The position numbers and the translations under genes are program-made. From assembly GCA_002711555.1 (NCBI GenBank), contig PARQ01000011.1, forward strand, positions 26,942-41,114: a stretch of DNA of 14,173 nt, written 5' to 3'. Below the pieces are notes generated by a model. The model was not told the origin of the DNA, did no database searches, and saw nothing but the letters and a program-made list of their open reading frames with translations. Of the stretch, positions 1 to 7,128 are shown one piece after another; the first letter of the stretch is position 1; every line of letters begins with the position of its first letter. The stretch is from Rhodospirillaceae bacterium (GTDB lineage: Bacteria > Pseudomonadota > Alphaproteobacteria > UBA8366).

Positions 1-186
1 GTTTCACCCAGCATTGCATTTCAATTACCTATGGCATTGGAGACTGATGCCAATAGAGGTTTCAGTCTCGAACCACCCGCCTGCCCAGTCTATATCTGGC
101 AACCTGATATTGGGCTTATCGCTCATATGAGTTTGATTGGCGATTTTGGCGGTTTACAGCCTTTCGTCGGTGACCCTATTGTTTAG
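1..186 (+). CDS. C-terminal end of an unrecognised protein (cut by left edge)
   Basis: Frame 1 is open from the window edge for 61 codons and ends at a TAG (184-186). The translation includes the segments VYIWQPDIGLIAHMSLIG and FVGDPIV at the C-terminus. I do not recognise the family. It would converge on the transporter gene that ends at 304, leaving about 117 bases between them. No clear terminator hairpin is visible in that gap. The start, any domain and the true length are outside the window. The only support is the open frame and a plausible amino-acid composition, so this could be a chance reading frame. Confidence 0.4.
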   Translation, partial: VSPSIAFQLPMALETDANRGFSLEPPACPVYIWQPDIGLIAHMSLIGDFGGLQPFVGDPIV

Positions 187-303
187 AAATGTGTCAGAAA
201 ATCATAAGGTACGACTATGCGCCTGGAAATAAGACACTTTGTTCGACCCTGAATATCACAAGTGCAAATTTTATGTTGTAAATACCGTTCACTGTCTTCG
301 ATA

Positions 304-1032
304 TTAAAGTACGGGTAAAGGATTGAGGCCAAATCTGCGAGAAAGAGCAACACCCGCGTATATAAGTGGCGTATCGATTGCAGCGATCAGTATTTTAAAA
401 AGGTATGCCGCGATAATGATTTGTATTACCAGCTGCCACTCAAGTCCCATACCCCATTTGAGAAAAATTGAATTCACAATTATTGTATCTATTAGCTGAG
501 AGACCATGGTTGAGGCGTTATTCCTAAGCCACAAATGGCGTCCTGATGTAACACGTTTCCAAAAATGGTATAACCGCACATCAATAAGCTGAGCGATTAG
601 ATATGCAGTCATGGATGCAAAAATTAAAACCCCAGGCAGTGTAAAGACTGACTCAAAAGCAATCTGCATTTCCCTTACGGTTCCGAAATGTTCATTACCC
701 GATGACCACGCAGGGGCGCCAGGCAATGCTAAAGCAACTTGAACAAAAAGTAATGCCAATATACTCAGCCCGAAACCCGTAAAAACCATTAAGTTCGCGC
801 GTCTTCGACCATAGACCTCACAAACAAAGTCGGTGAGAAGAAACGTTAACGGATATGTGATCAACCCAGTGGTAAGTGTTATAGGTTCACCGAAAAGCCC
901 TTTGGGCATTGCTGTCGGGAATGCCAAGAATAGTTTGACCCCTATGATATTTGTAATGACCAATAAAACCACAAAGGTCGAGATTAAGACGCAGTAAAGC
1001 TTTTCTGAGTGCAACTGTATTTTAGGTTCCAT
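304..1032 (-). CDS. VUT-family (YhhQ-type) queuosine-precursor transporter, 242 aa
   Basis: An inner-membrane protein of about six hydrophobic segments. It resembles the VUT/YhhQ family (COG1738, formerly DUF165), whose E. coli member imports the queuosine precursors preQ0/preQ1. Family hallmarks visible here are the N-terminal helix followed by NIIGVKLF (about residues 28-35), the stretch TTGLITYPLTFLLTDFVCEVYGRRRA (seen in two parts around 54-79), and a later segment with ASMTAYLIAQLIDVRLYHFWKR. The length is normal. The ATG at 1030-1032 has only a weak Shine-Dalgarno and lies 21 bases after the stop of SDR-1, so it is probably cotranscribed with the catabolic genes. Whether it carries queuosine precursors or another small molecule here cannot be decided from sequence. 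Confidence 0.85.
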   Translation of the reverse strand: MEPKIQLHSEKLYCVLISTFVVLLVITNIIGVKLFLAFPTAMPKGLFGEPITLTTGLITYPLTFLLTDFVCEVYGRRRANLMVFTGFGLSILALLFVQVALALPGAPAWSSGNEHFGTVREMQIAFESVFTLPGVLIFASMTAYLIAQLIDVRLYHFWKRVTSGRHLWLRNNASTMVSQLIDTIIVNSIFLKWGMGLEWQLVIQIIIAAYLFKILIAAIDTPLIYAGVALSRRFGLNPLPVL

Positions 1033-1053
1033 TATTATAAATGTCCGTTGGCT

Positions 1054-1845
1054 TCAAAAATTTACGCCAACACGCCCACCATCTGCACGGAGTACAGAGC
1101 CATTAATATAACCAGCTGGCATGCCACATAACATTGCGGCCAAAGCACCCATTTCCTCCACTTTACCATCTCGCCCCATTGGAGCATTTTTAATCATCTG
1201 TTCTCGTGCTTCGTCCGCTGAGATACCGAGGTGTTTTCCACGCACTTCATCACCAGCCTTAACCCGTTCAGTATAAATACGTCCTGGCACCAGGCAATTG
1301 ACCGTAATGCCATCTTTAGCAACTTCCTTGCATAGTGCTTTTGACCAGCCAACAAGTGCCATGCGCAACGAACTTGAAAGCACATTCACAACCGACGCAT
1401 CGTAGATATTGGACGACGTCATAGTTAGGACTCGACCCCAACCTTGTTTTTGCATTCCGGGAAGCGCATAACCCGTCGCCTTAATTGCTGCCATCACTAT
1501 CACATCAAACCAGTCATGCCAGAGTTTTTCATTCGCTTCAGACGGTAACAATCTTGGCGGCCCACCACAGTTATTAAATTGAATATCAATTCCACCAAAC
1601 TTGCTATGCGCGTCGTCAAGCATTACCTCAAGCTCACTCGGTTTAAGAAGGTCACAAGTGCCAAATTCGACTTGGACGCCGAATTCCTTTGAAATGTTTT
1701 TAGCCTGCTCAGCAAGGAGATCCCTACTGCGCGCAGTCAGATAAATGTGAACCCCCTCCGCTGCCAAAGCCCGGGCAATGCCATTCCCCATTCCATAGCT
1801 TCCGCCCATAACTAATGCACGTTTACCTTCAATGCCAAGATCCAT
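1054..1845 (-). CDS. SDR-family oxidoreductase (FabG-like, non-canonical active site), SDR-1
   Basis: A Rossmann-fold short-chain dehydrogenase/reductase of 263 residues. The nucleotide-binding motif GGSYGMG is at residues 14-20, and NNCGG (91-95) replaces the usual NNAG. The expected catalytic Ser is in MTSSN (about 144-145), but the YxxxK motif is missing. By alignment its Tyr falls on Ser157 and its Lys on Arg161 (SSSLR). From memory, a FabG-like SDR subgroup (BKR_like) shares this loss of the Tyr. I chose the ATG at 1843-1845 because an AGGA Shine-Dalgarno sits about 7 bases upstream; an upstream in-frame start at 1881 would overlap the coxL-like gene. The gene begins 13 bases after that gene's stop. 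It probably handles an intermediate of the same pathway; the substrate and even the chemistry are unknown. Confidence 0.85.
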   Translation of the reverse strand: MDLGIEGKRALVMGGSYGMGNGIARALAAEGVHIYLTARSRDLLAEQAKNISKEFGVQVEFGTCDLLKPSELEVMLDDAHSKFGGIDIQFNNCGGPPRLLPSEANEKLWHDWFDVIVMAAIKATGYALPGMQKQGWGRVLTMTSSNIYDASVVNVLSSSLRMALVGWSKALCKEVAKDGITVNCLVPGRIYTERVKAGDEVRGKHLGISADEAREQMIKNAPMGRDGKVEEMGALAAMLCGMPAGYINGSVLRADGGRVGVNF

Positions 1846-1858
1846 CACGTTTCCTATC

Positions 1859-4186
1859 TTAGTGTTTACGAGCACATTCAATTAATTCCAATAATCGAGG
1901 CGGAGTAATGGGAGCCTCTGCAATACGAACACCAAAAGGCTCTAACGCATTTTCGATGGCACCAATTATGGCCGCAATGGCTGGAATAGTGCCGCCCTCC
2001 CCAGCACCCTTAACGCCGAGTGGATTCTGCGGTGTTGGAATTTCCTGATGGACTTGCTGAACATGGGGCATATCACTTGCTAACGGAAGTAAATATTCTC
2101 CATAGTTCACTGTAACTGGCTGAGCATTCTCGTCATAACGCATCCATTCAAACAAAGCATTGCCAAGCCCATGTGCAACCCCGCCCAACACCTGCCCCTC
2201 AACCGTCATTGGATTGATCATCTTTCCACAGTCATGTCCCGACCAATATCGCAAAACCTTTGCATAACCAGTTTCAATATCTACCTCTACCTCCGCTAAG
2301 TGAGTGCCATTAGCGTAGGCAGCCTGTTTAGGTGTAAAATAACTCAATTCCTGCAATCCCGGCTCGATACCACCTGGCAACGTAAAGCCCGGTTTGCCAT
2401 TAACAAATTCAGCAACCTCGCCTAATGTTTTGGACATTTCGGGAACGCCTTTCACAAATACAGACCCTTCGGCGAGGTCCATGTCCTCCTCAGCAGCTTC
2501 CATCATATAAGCAGCCGCTTTAATAATTTTCTTTCTAACAGCCCCAGATGCTTGATGAACCGCATTACCCGCATTAACGATGGCTCTGCTTGCAAAGGTA
2601 CCTATTCCGTATGGGCAGCCCTGCGAATCACCGCCGATGACGGTTATATCATCCAAATCAACACCTAGCTGATCTGCAGCAATTTGAGCAAAAACGGTTT
2701 GATGTCCTTGTCCCTGTGCAGAGGCGCCATAATGAATGGTAACTTTCCCGGATGGAGCAACCCGAATATTTGCGCCCTCAAAGGGCCCTAGTCCAGTTCC
2801 CTCAACATAAGAGGCAATTCCTATTCCTATAAATCGACCTTCTGAACGCGCTGCCTTTTGCCTCTCTTTAAAACTATCATATTCAGACAGTTCAATGGCT
2901 TTATCGTGACAAGCAGGATAGTCCCCGCTGTCATAGGTAATTGGACTTCCATCTCGGAATATAAGTCCCATTTTGTAAGGCATTTGATCGGCAGGAATAT
3001 AATTTTGACGGCGGAGGCTCGCAGGGTCCCGGCCTAATTCTAGGGCCGCCATATCCATCATGCGCTCCATTGTAAAAGCAGCTTGAGGACGACCAGCTCC
3101 CCTTACAGGTGTAACGGCCACTTTATTGGTAAGAACACAGGTAACCTTCATTTCATAAGCGGGAAGAAGATACGGGCCAGGCACGGTGGATGCTGCAATG
3201 TATGGTGTGATGATTCCCCATGGCACGTATGCTCCAGAATCATGAAGAAGGGTTCCACGAAATCCTAGAAGTTTGCCATCCTCGTTAAAAGCGATCTCTG
3301 CCGTCCAAAGCTGATCACGCTCATGATGAGTGGCTGTAAAATTTTCACGTCTGTCCTCCATATATTTCACCGGTCGACGCAGCATTCTGGCAGCGGCAGC
3401 AACAGAGAAATACTCAGGATAAGTTTGCCCCTTCGCCCCAAATCCCCCCCCAATATCAGGAACAACAACACGCACCTGATTGTCATCTACTCCACGTAAT
3501 TTTGCATAAATTTCCCGGACACGGTGCGGCGACTGGCTCGCTGCGTAAAATGTCAGATGATCTAACAATTCATCATAACTTGCCATCATTGCACGTGTTT
3601 CGAGCGGATGTGCTGCCCCACGATGTTGAAAAAATGTATTTTTAAAAATGTGAGGTGCATTTGCAAAAACTTCGTCCACATTACCAAATGACTGAACAAA
3701 TTCTGCGCAAATGTTATCTTCAATCTCGTGATGAGCTGTGGCAGTATTTCTCTTTACAGCTTCCCGAAAGTCGCTAGCTACGGGCAATGGCTCATAATCG
3801 ACTATTACTCTTTCCAAGGCATCTTCAGCTATGTACCGATCTTCGGCCACGATCAGGGCAACAGGTTCACCAACATATCTTACATAATCCTTCGCCAACA
3901 TATGAGGCGTCATGGGCTTGGTGATAAGTGGATTTGGCACCATCAATGGCAGCTCTGTAGTCGTATACTCAAGCGCAAGATCTGAATTTTTCAAAATGAG
4001 GTGAACACCATCCAATTCCAGAGCTGTTGCCGTATCAATAGACTTTATACGGGCATGCGCATAAGGGCTGCGCAGCATCGCGGCAGTTAGTAAGCCCGGC
4101 AAATGAATATCATCCGTAAACTTGCCCTCTCCCCTCAGAAGTACCGGGTCCTCTACACGTTTAGCTGAAGATCCAAATGATGACAT
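1859..4186 (-). CDS. Molybdenum-hydroxylase large subunit, CoxL/CutL-like form II, 775 aa
   Basis: Catalytic subunit of a xanthine dehydrogenase/aldehyde oxidase/CO dehydrogenase-family enzyme, which binds molybdopterin-cytosine dinucleotide and hydroxylates a substrate with water. The N-terminal a/b hammerhead domain (about residues 10-135) is followed by the cofactor-binding domains. GGGFGAKG is at 246-253, RGAGRP at 362-367, GASAQGQGHQT lies near 490-500, and GVKGAGEGG carries the likely catalytic Glu730. The loop motif RGAGR marks form II; the aerobic CO oxidisers have a Cys-containing AYxCSFR motif instead. The substrate is therefore probably not CO. The ATG at 4184-4186 lies 10 bases after the crotonase stop and has a weak GAAGAA upstream. 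Partners are the CoxM-like and CoxS-like genes just upstream. No coxD/E/F or xdhC-type maturation gene is visible. Confidence 0.95.
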   Translation of the reverse strand: MSSFGSSAKRVEDPVLLRGEGKFTDDIHLPGLLTAAMLRSPYAHARIKSIDTATALELDGVHLILKNSDLALEYTTTELPLMVPNPLITKPMTPHMLAKDYVRYVGEPVALIVAEDRYIAEDALERVIVDYEPLPVASDFREAVKRNTATAHHEIEDNICAEFVQSFGNVDEVFANAPHIFKNTFFQHRGAAHPLETRAMMASYDELLDHLTFYAASQSPHRVREIYAKLRGVDDNQVRVVVPDIGGGFGAKGQTYPEYFSVAAAARMLRRPVKYMEDRRENFTATHHERDQLWTAEIAFNEDGKLLGFRGTLLHDSGAYVPWGIITPYIAASTVPGPYLLPAYEMKVTCVLTNKVAVTPVRGAGRPQAAFTMERMMDMAALELGRDPASLRRQNYIPADQMPYKMGLIFRDGSPITYDSGDYPACHDKAIELSEYDSFKERQKAARSEGRFIGIGIASYVEGTGLGPFEGANIRVAPSGKVTIHYGASAQGQGHQTVFAQIAADQLGVDLDDITVIGGDSQGCPYGIGTFASRAIVNAGNAVHQASGAVRKKIIKAAAYMMEAAEEDMDLAEGSVFVKGVPEMSKTLGEVAEFVNGKPGFTLPGGIEPGLQELSYFTPKQAAYANGTHLAEVEVDIETGYAKVLRYWSGHDCGKMINPMTVEGQVLGGVAHGLGNALFEWMRYDENAQPVTVNYGEYLLPLASDMPHVQQVHQEIPTPQNPLGVKGAGEGGTIPAIAAIIGAIENALEPFGVRIAEAPITPPRLLELIECARKH

Positions 4187-4196
4187 ATGCGTTCTT

Positions 4197-4934
4197 CTAC
4201 TTGTAGGTGCTGTGGCGCGACTTGATTGTTGCCATAGTATATCCCGCTAAATCAGATGCGATATCGGCCGGCAATCCAGGGGCAGCAGCAATATATTTTT
4301 TAACAGTAGCTATATCAATTTGGTCAAATTTTCCTAATGTCTCCAGGAATCCAGCGACGGTCTTCTCTAATTTTTCGTGTAGAACAACTTGGCTTATTAA
4401 CCCAGATGCTAACGCATGCTGAGCATCAATTTCCTCGGCCGAAAAGATCAAGTGCGCAACCGTTTTTGGGGCAACTTTAGTATGTGCAGAAATCGCTAGT
4501 GTAGGCGGCGTCCCATGAAGCATTTCTGGAAGTGCAAAGGTTGCCTTCTCGCTTGCAATGGCAACATCCGAACCGGCAACAAGCGCGCATGCAAAGCCAA
4601 GCGCCTTGCCCTGCACCACACTAATTATTGGCGAAGGGAACTTCCGAAACGATGCATAAACATCCAGGATACGACTCATAAAACGAGTTTTTGCGTCATA
4701 AGCATTTACTGGAGGGCCCTCGGACCCAATCGCCTGTTCACGACCATGGCTAAAATCAGTCCCACTGCCCCTCAAAATAATTCCATTCAGCCCGCCATGT
4801 GCGGTTGCTTCATCAACTTTTGCAGCTAGCAAAACAAGCATATCATCAAGAAATTTGTTTCCATCTTCAGGCCTATTGATAGTTATGTGAAGGAATGGTG
4901 TTTTTTCTTCAAATATCAAATGCTCATCAATCAT
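4197..4934 (-). CDS. Enoyl-CoA hydratase/isomerase (crotonase) family protein, 245 aa
   Basis: A crotonase-fold protein that would act on an acyl-CoA thioester. Visible family features are ITINRPEDGNKF (about 17-28), an oxyanion-hole region GKALGFACAL (109-118) and FALPEM (133-138), where Glu137 matches the first catalytic Glu (Glu144 of rat enoyl-CoA hydratase). The second catalytic Glu (Glu164 of the rat enzyme) aligns with His161, so simple hydratase activity is doubtful; isomerase, hydrolase or lyase activity is possible. I chose the ATG at 4932-4934, with AGG about 9 bases upstream; an in-frame TTG five codons earlier is less likely. The gene lies between the coxS-like and coxL-like genes, an unusual interruption of the usual M-S-L order, and links the oxidase to CoA-ester chemistry. 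Confidence 0.88.
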   Translation of the reverse strand: MIDEHLIFEEKTPFLHITINRPEDGNKFLDDMLVLLAAKVDEATAHGGLNGIILRGSGTDFSHGREQAIGSEGPPVNAYDAKTRFMSRILDVYASFRKFPSPIISVVQGKALGFACALVAGSDVAIASEKATFALPEMLHGTPPTLAISAHTKVAPKTVAHLIFSAEEIDAQHALASGLISQVVLHEKLEKTVAGFLETLGKFDQIDIATVKKYIAAAPGLPADIASDLAGYTMATIKSRHSTYK

Positions 4935-4955
4935 GGAATTTAGCCTCAATAAATT

Positions 4956-5432
4956 TTAACAATCCCGTTGTTCTGCAACGGCAAGCGCTGCCGCTACGAT
5001 ACCCTGGTAACCAGTACATCGGCAGATGTTGCCAGATATTGCGTCGCGCACATCCTGTTCTTTTGGGTGGGGGTTTTCCTGAAGTAATTCCGTTAACGTC
5101 ATAAGCATGCCAGGCGTACAAAAACCGCATTGTAGAGCATGATGCTCCATGAATGCCTGCTGCAAGTCATTTAACTCACCATTAACTGCTAACCCTTCAA
5201 CCGTAGTAATTTCAGCTTCATCTGCTTGTACCGCTAACATCAAACAACCACGTGCAGTCTTGCCGTTAACCAATACTGTACATGCTCCACAAACGCCATG
5301 CTCGCAGCCAAGGTGCGTGCCCGTGAGATTAATCTGATGGCGTAGGAAGTCCGCCAGAGTCAGCCTCCCCTCAACCTCGCAGGCGTAATCTACGCCATTT
5401 ACTTTAAGCGTAATCTCATGCATTGCAGTCAT
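4956..5432 (-). CDS. Molybdenum-hydroxylase iron-sulfur subunit, CoxS-like, 158 aa
   Basis: Small electron-transfer subunit carrying two [2Fe-2S] clusters between the Mo site and FAD. The N-terminal plant-ferredoxin-like domain has Cys43, Cys48, Cys51 and Cys63 (GCEHGVCGAC ... GC). The C-terminal helical domain has Cys102, Cys105, Cys137 and Cys139 (CGFCTPGM ... CRCTGYQ). All eight ligands are present and the length is typical. The start ATG at 5430-5432 overlaps the coxM-like stop as ATGA, indicating translational coupling; a second Met three codons later is an alternative start. There is no signal peptide, so the complex is cytoplasmic or peripheral on the membrane. Confidence 0.95.
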   Translation of the reverse strand: MTAMHEITLKVNGVDYACEVEGRLTLADFLRHQINLTGTHLGCEHGVCGACTVLVNGKTARGCLMLAVQADEAEITTVEGLAVNGELNDLQQAFMEHHALQCGFCTPGMLMTLTELLQENPHPKEQDVRDAISGNICRCTGYQGIVAAALAVAEQRDC

Positions 5433-6304
5433 GCAGCTAATGCCCGGCTCTTGCGCTGATTAGAAGCTTGCTCTAATGCCCGCCTTGCCATTACTACCGC
5501 AACCTTTTTACGATATGACGCAGAGGCGTGGACATCATCAATGCCAGCGACTGCGGTTGCGTGCTCTGCCGCCTCACGAAACAATTCGTCGCTCGGCATC
5601 TCCCCCACTAATAAGTTTTCTGCGTTAATCATACGAACAGGACCTACTTCCACCCCCATGAGAGCCAATGCCGCGCGTGATATTACTTCACCATCAAAAT
5701 CGAGTAGCACGGCCGCGCCCGCAAGCGCAAAATCACCTTTGCGTCGCGCTAACTCGGCAAATCCGTACACGTGCTTTTCAGGCCATGTAGCGACCGTAAT
5801 ATCAGTAAGCATTTCATCCTCTGCAAGATTAGGAGCCATAAAACCCTGAGACCATTCAAGTATTGGCACATCACGTTCACCAGAGCTGCTTTGCACATGT
5901 AACGTTGCATCATGAACAGCAAGAAGAGCCGGCCATTCAGCTGACGGGTCCAAGTGAGCAAGAGAGCCTCCTATGGTTCCTCGATTTCTTATCTGCGCGT
6001 GGGCAACATATTCCATGCCAGCGGCAATAAGCGGGCAGTGCTCAAGGACAATTTCTGAAGTCTTTGCTTGACCATGCCTGGCCATTGCACCAAACTTTAC
6101 CCCGTCATGCACTTTCTTGATTTCAGCCAAATCTTTTAGCCGATTAATATCGATAATGTGCTCGGGCATTACATAACGGAAATTCATCATTGGCATCAAC
6201 GATTGCCCGCCCGCCAAAATTTTCACATCACCTAATGTTGCTAAAAGCTCGAGTGCCTCGTTCAGACTTTCTGGCCTATGGTATTCAAAAACGGGGGGCT
6301 TCAT
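5429..6304 (-). CDS. Molybdenum-hydroxylase FAD subunit, CoxM-like, 291 aa
   Basis: Medium, FAD-binding subunit that passes electrons from the iron-sulfur clusters to an acceptor. The two flavin-binding motifs of the family are present: AGGQS (31-35) and TIGGS (110-114), the latter followed by AHLDPSAEWPALL. The C-terminal domain (about 180-285) matches the CO dehydrogenase flavoprotein C-terminal domain. The length is normal. Its ATG overlaps the coxG-like stop by four bases (6301-6304), and its own stop overlaps the coxS-like start in the same way. These three genes are therefore tightly coupled. Confidence 0.95.
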   Translation of the reverse strand: MKPPVFEYHRPESLNEALELLATLGDVKILAGGQSLMPMMNFRYVMPEHIIDINRLKDLAEIKKVHDGVKFGAMARHGQAKTSEIVLEHCPLIAAGMEYVAHAQIRNRGTIGGSLAHLDPSAEWPALLAVHDATLHVQSSSGERDVPILEWSQGFMAPNLAEDEMLTDITVATWPEKHVYGFAELARRKGDFALAGAAVLLDFDGEVISRAALALMGVEVGPVRMINAENLLVGEMPSDELFREAAEHATAVAGIDDVHASASYRKKVAVVMARRALEQASNQRKSRALAA

Positions 6305-6867
6305 CGGAATAATCTAGCATTGAGAATGTTGGAAATCCATCGTTTCAAGGCACCGATAAATATCGTTACACCTGATGTGCTAGCATCGTTTTGCTCTCCC
6401 AATTCCACATTTTTCCCGCTAATCACTCTCTCCTCAAGACATTCAGCAAATTGACTTACCATCTCTTCCGATACTGCCGCTACTATCCCCTGACTTCTGC
6501 CGTATTGAGCAACCGGACCGATTAAATTTAAATCGGTCGTCACCCTTACATTTGATCCTCCGTCCGATTCATCCAAACTGAACTTTATATTCGCCTGGGC
6601 ACCCCCGCGGCCTCGTGCTTCACGGCCATCAGCTTTCAGGATTGCAAAATATTTCTCATCGTCCCGTTCAACAAACCTCACATTGCCATCAAAAGTTAAG
6701 CTGACAGGGCCAAGCTTTACGTCAACTTTGCCCCTATAGGCGTTATCATCCATAACCTCAGTCAGCTTTGCCCCTGGCAAACATGGGGCAACACGCTCAA
6801 CATCAACAAGGATGGACCACGCCTCTTGTGGAGCAGCAGCAACGGAGAAGTTATTTTCTAATTTCAC
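6301..6867 (-). CDS. CoxG-like SRPBCC-domain protein, 188 aa
   Basis: Resembles carbon monoxide dehydrogenase subunit G. In the studied CO oxidiser, CoxG anchors the hydroxylase to the membrane; recent views of the family also include lipid or quinone handling. The SRPBCC domain covers about residues 1-150, with the signature APCLPGAKL (27-35). A linker then leads to a hydrophobic and basic C-terminal tail (about 168-188, FIGALKRWISNIL) that could bind the membrane. The start is GTG at 6865-6867, with GGAGGG 7-8 bases upstream; an in-frame TAG two codons before it rules out a longer protein. It is the first gene of the hydroxylase block. Confidence 0.9.
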   Translation of the reverse strand: MKLENNFSVAAAPQEAWSILVDVERVAPCLPGAKLTEVMDDNAYRGKVDVKLGPVSLTFDGNVRFVERDDEKYFAILKADGREARGRGGAQANIKFSLDESDGGSNVRVTTDLNLIGPVAQYGRSQGIVAAVSEEMVSQFAECLEERVISGKNVELGEQNDASTSGVTIFIGALKRWISNILNARLFR

Positions 6868-7128
6868 TGCCTAGCCCTCCAAGAGGAAAACACCGCCCGA
6901 AATGTAAAAGGTGCATAATTTTCCTGCCAGTACATACAATAATATTTATAATTTTAATACGCATTACCAGTTTTATTATTGTTATTATTTAAGTCACTAA
7001 CCTTCCCTTTTTCTACCTTTCAAATTTTTTACTAGAAGCTCCAATATCCATTGATACGAAACGATGTGCATGTAAATGGCCTCATCGAGCCTTATATTCT
7101 ACGCTTCAATACATTGCAGTGAAAGTCG
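6868..7128 (-). promoter_or_regulatory. A+T-rich leader of the coxG-coxM-coxS block
   Basis: The 261 bases between the hydrolase stop and the coxG start contain no gene I can support. The part at about 6935-6995 is very A+T-rich, with several TATAAA/TATTAT-like hexamers on the minus strand. It is a likely place for a promoter serving the hydroxylase block. I found no convincing -35/-10 pair at proper spacing and no terminator hairpin with a U-run, so read-through from the hydrolase gene is also possible. Confidence 0.25.

Noticed and set aside
187..303. Terminator between the converging genes
   Set aside because: I found only distant short inverted repeats and no compact hairpin with a U-run.
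3083..3985. Plus-strand open frames opposite the coxL-like gene
   Set aside because: They are short, have no recognisable motifs, and lie opposite a strongly conserved coding region.
1859..6867. Aerobic carbon monoxide dehydrogenase
   Set aside because: The active-site loop is RGAGRP (form II), not the Cys-containing form I motif, and the form I accessory genes are not seen.
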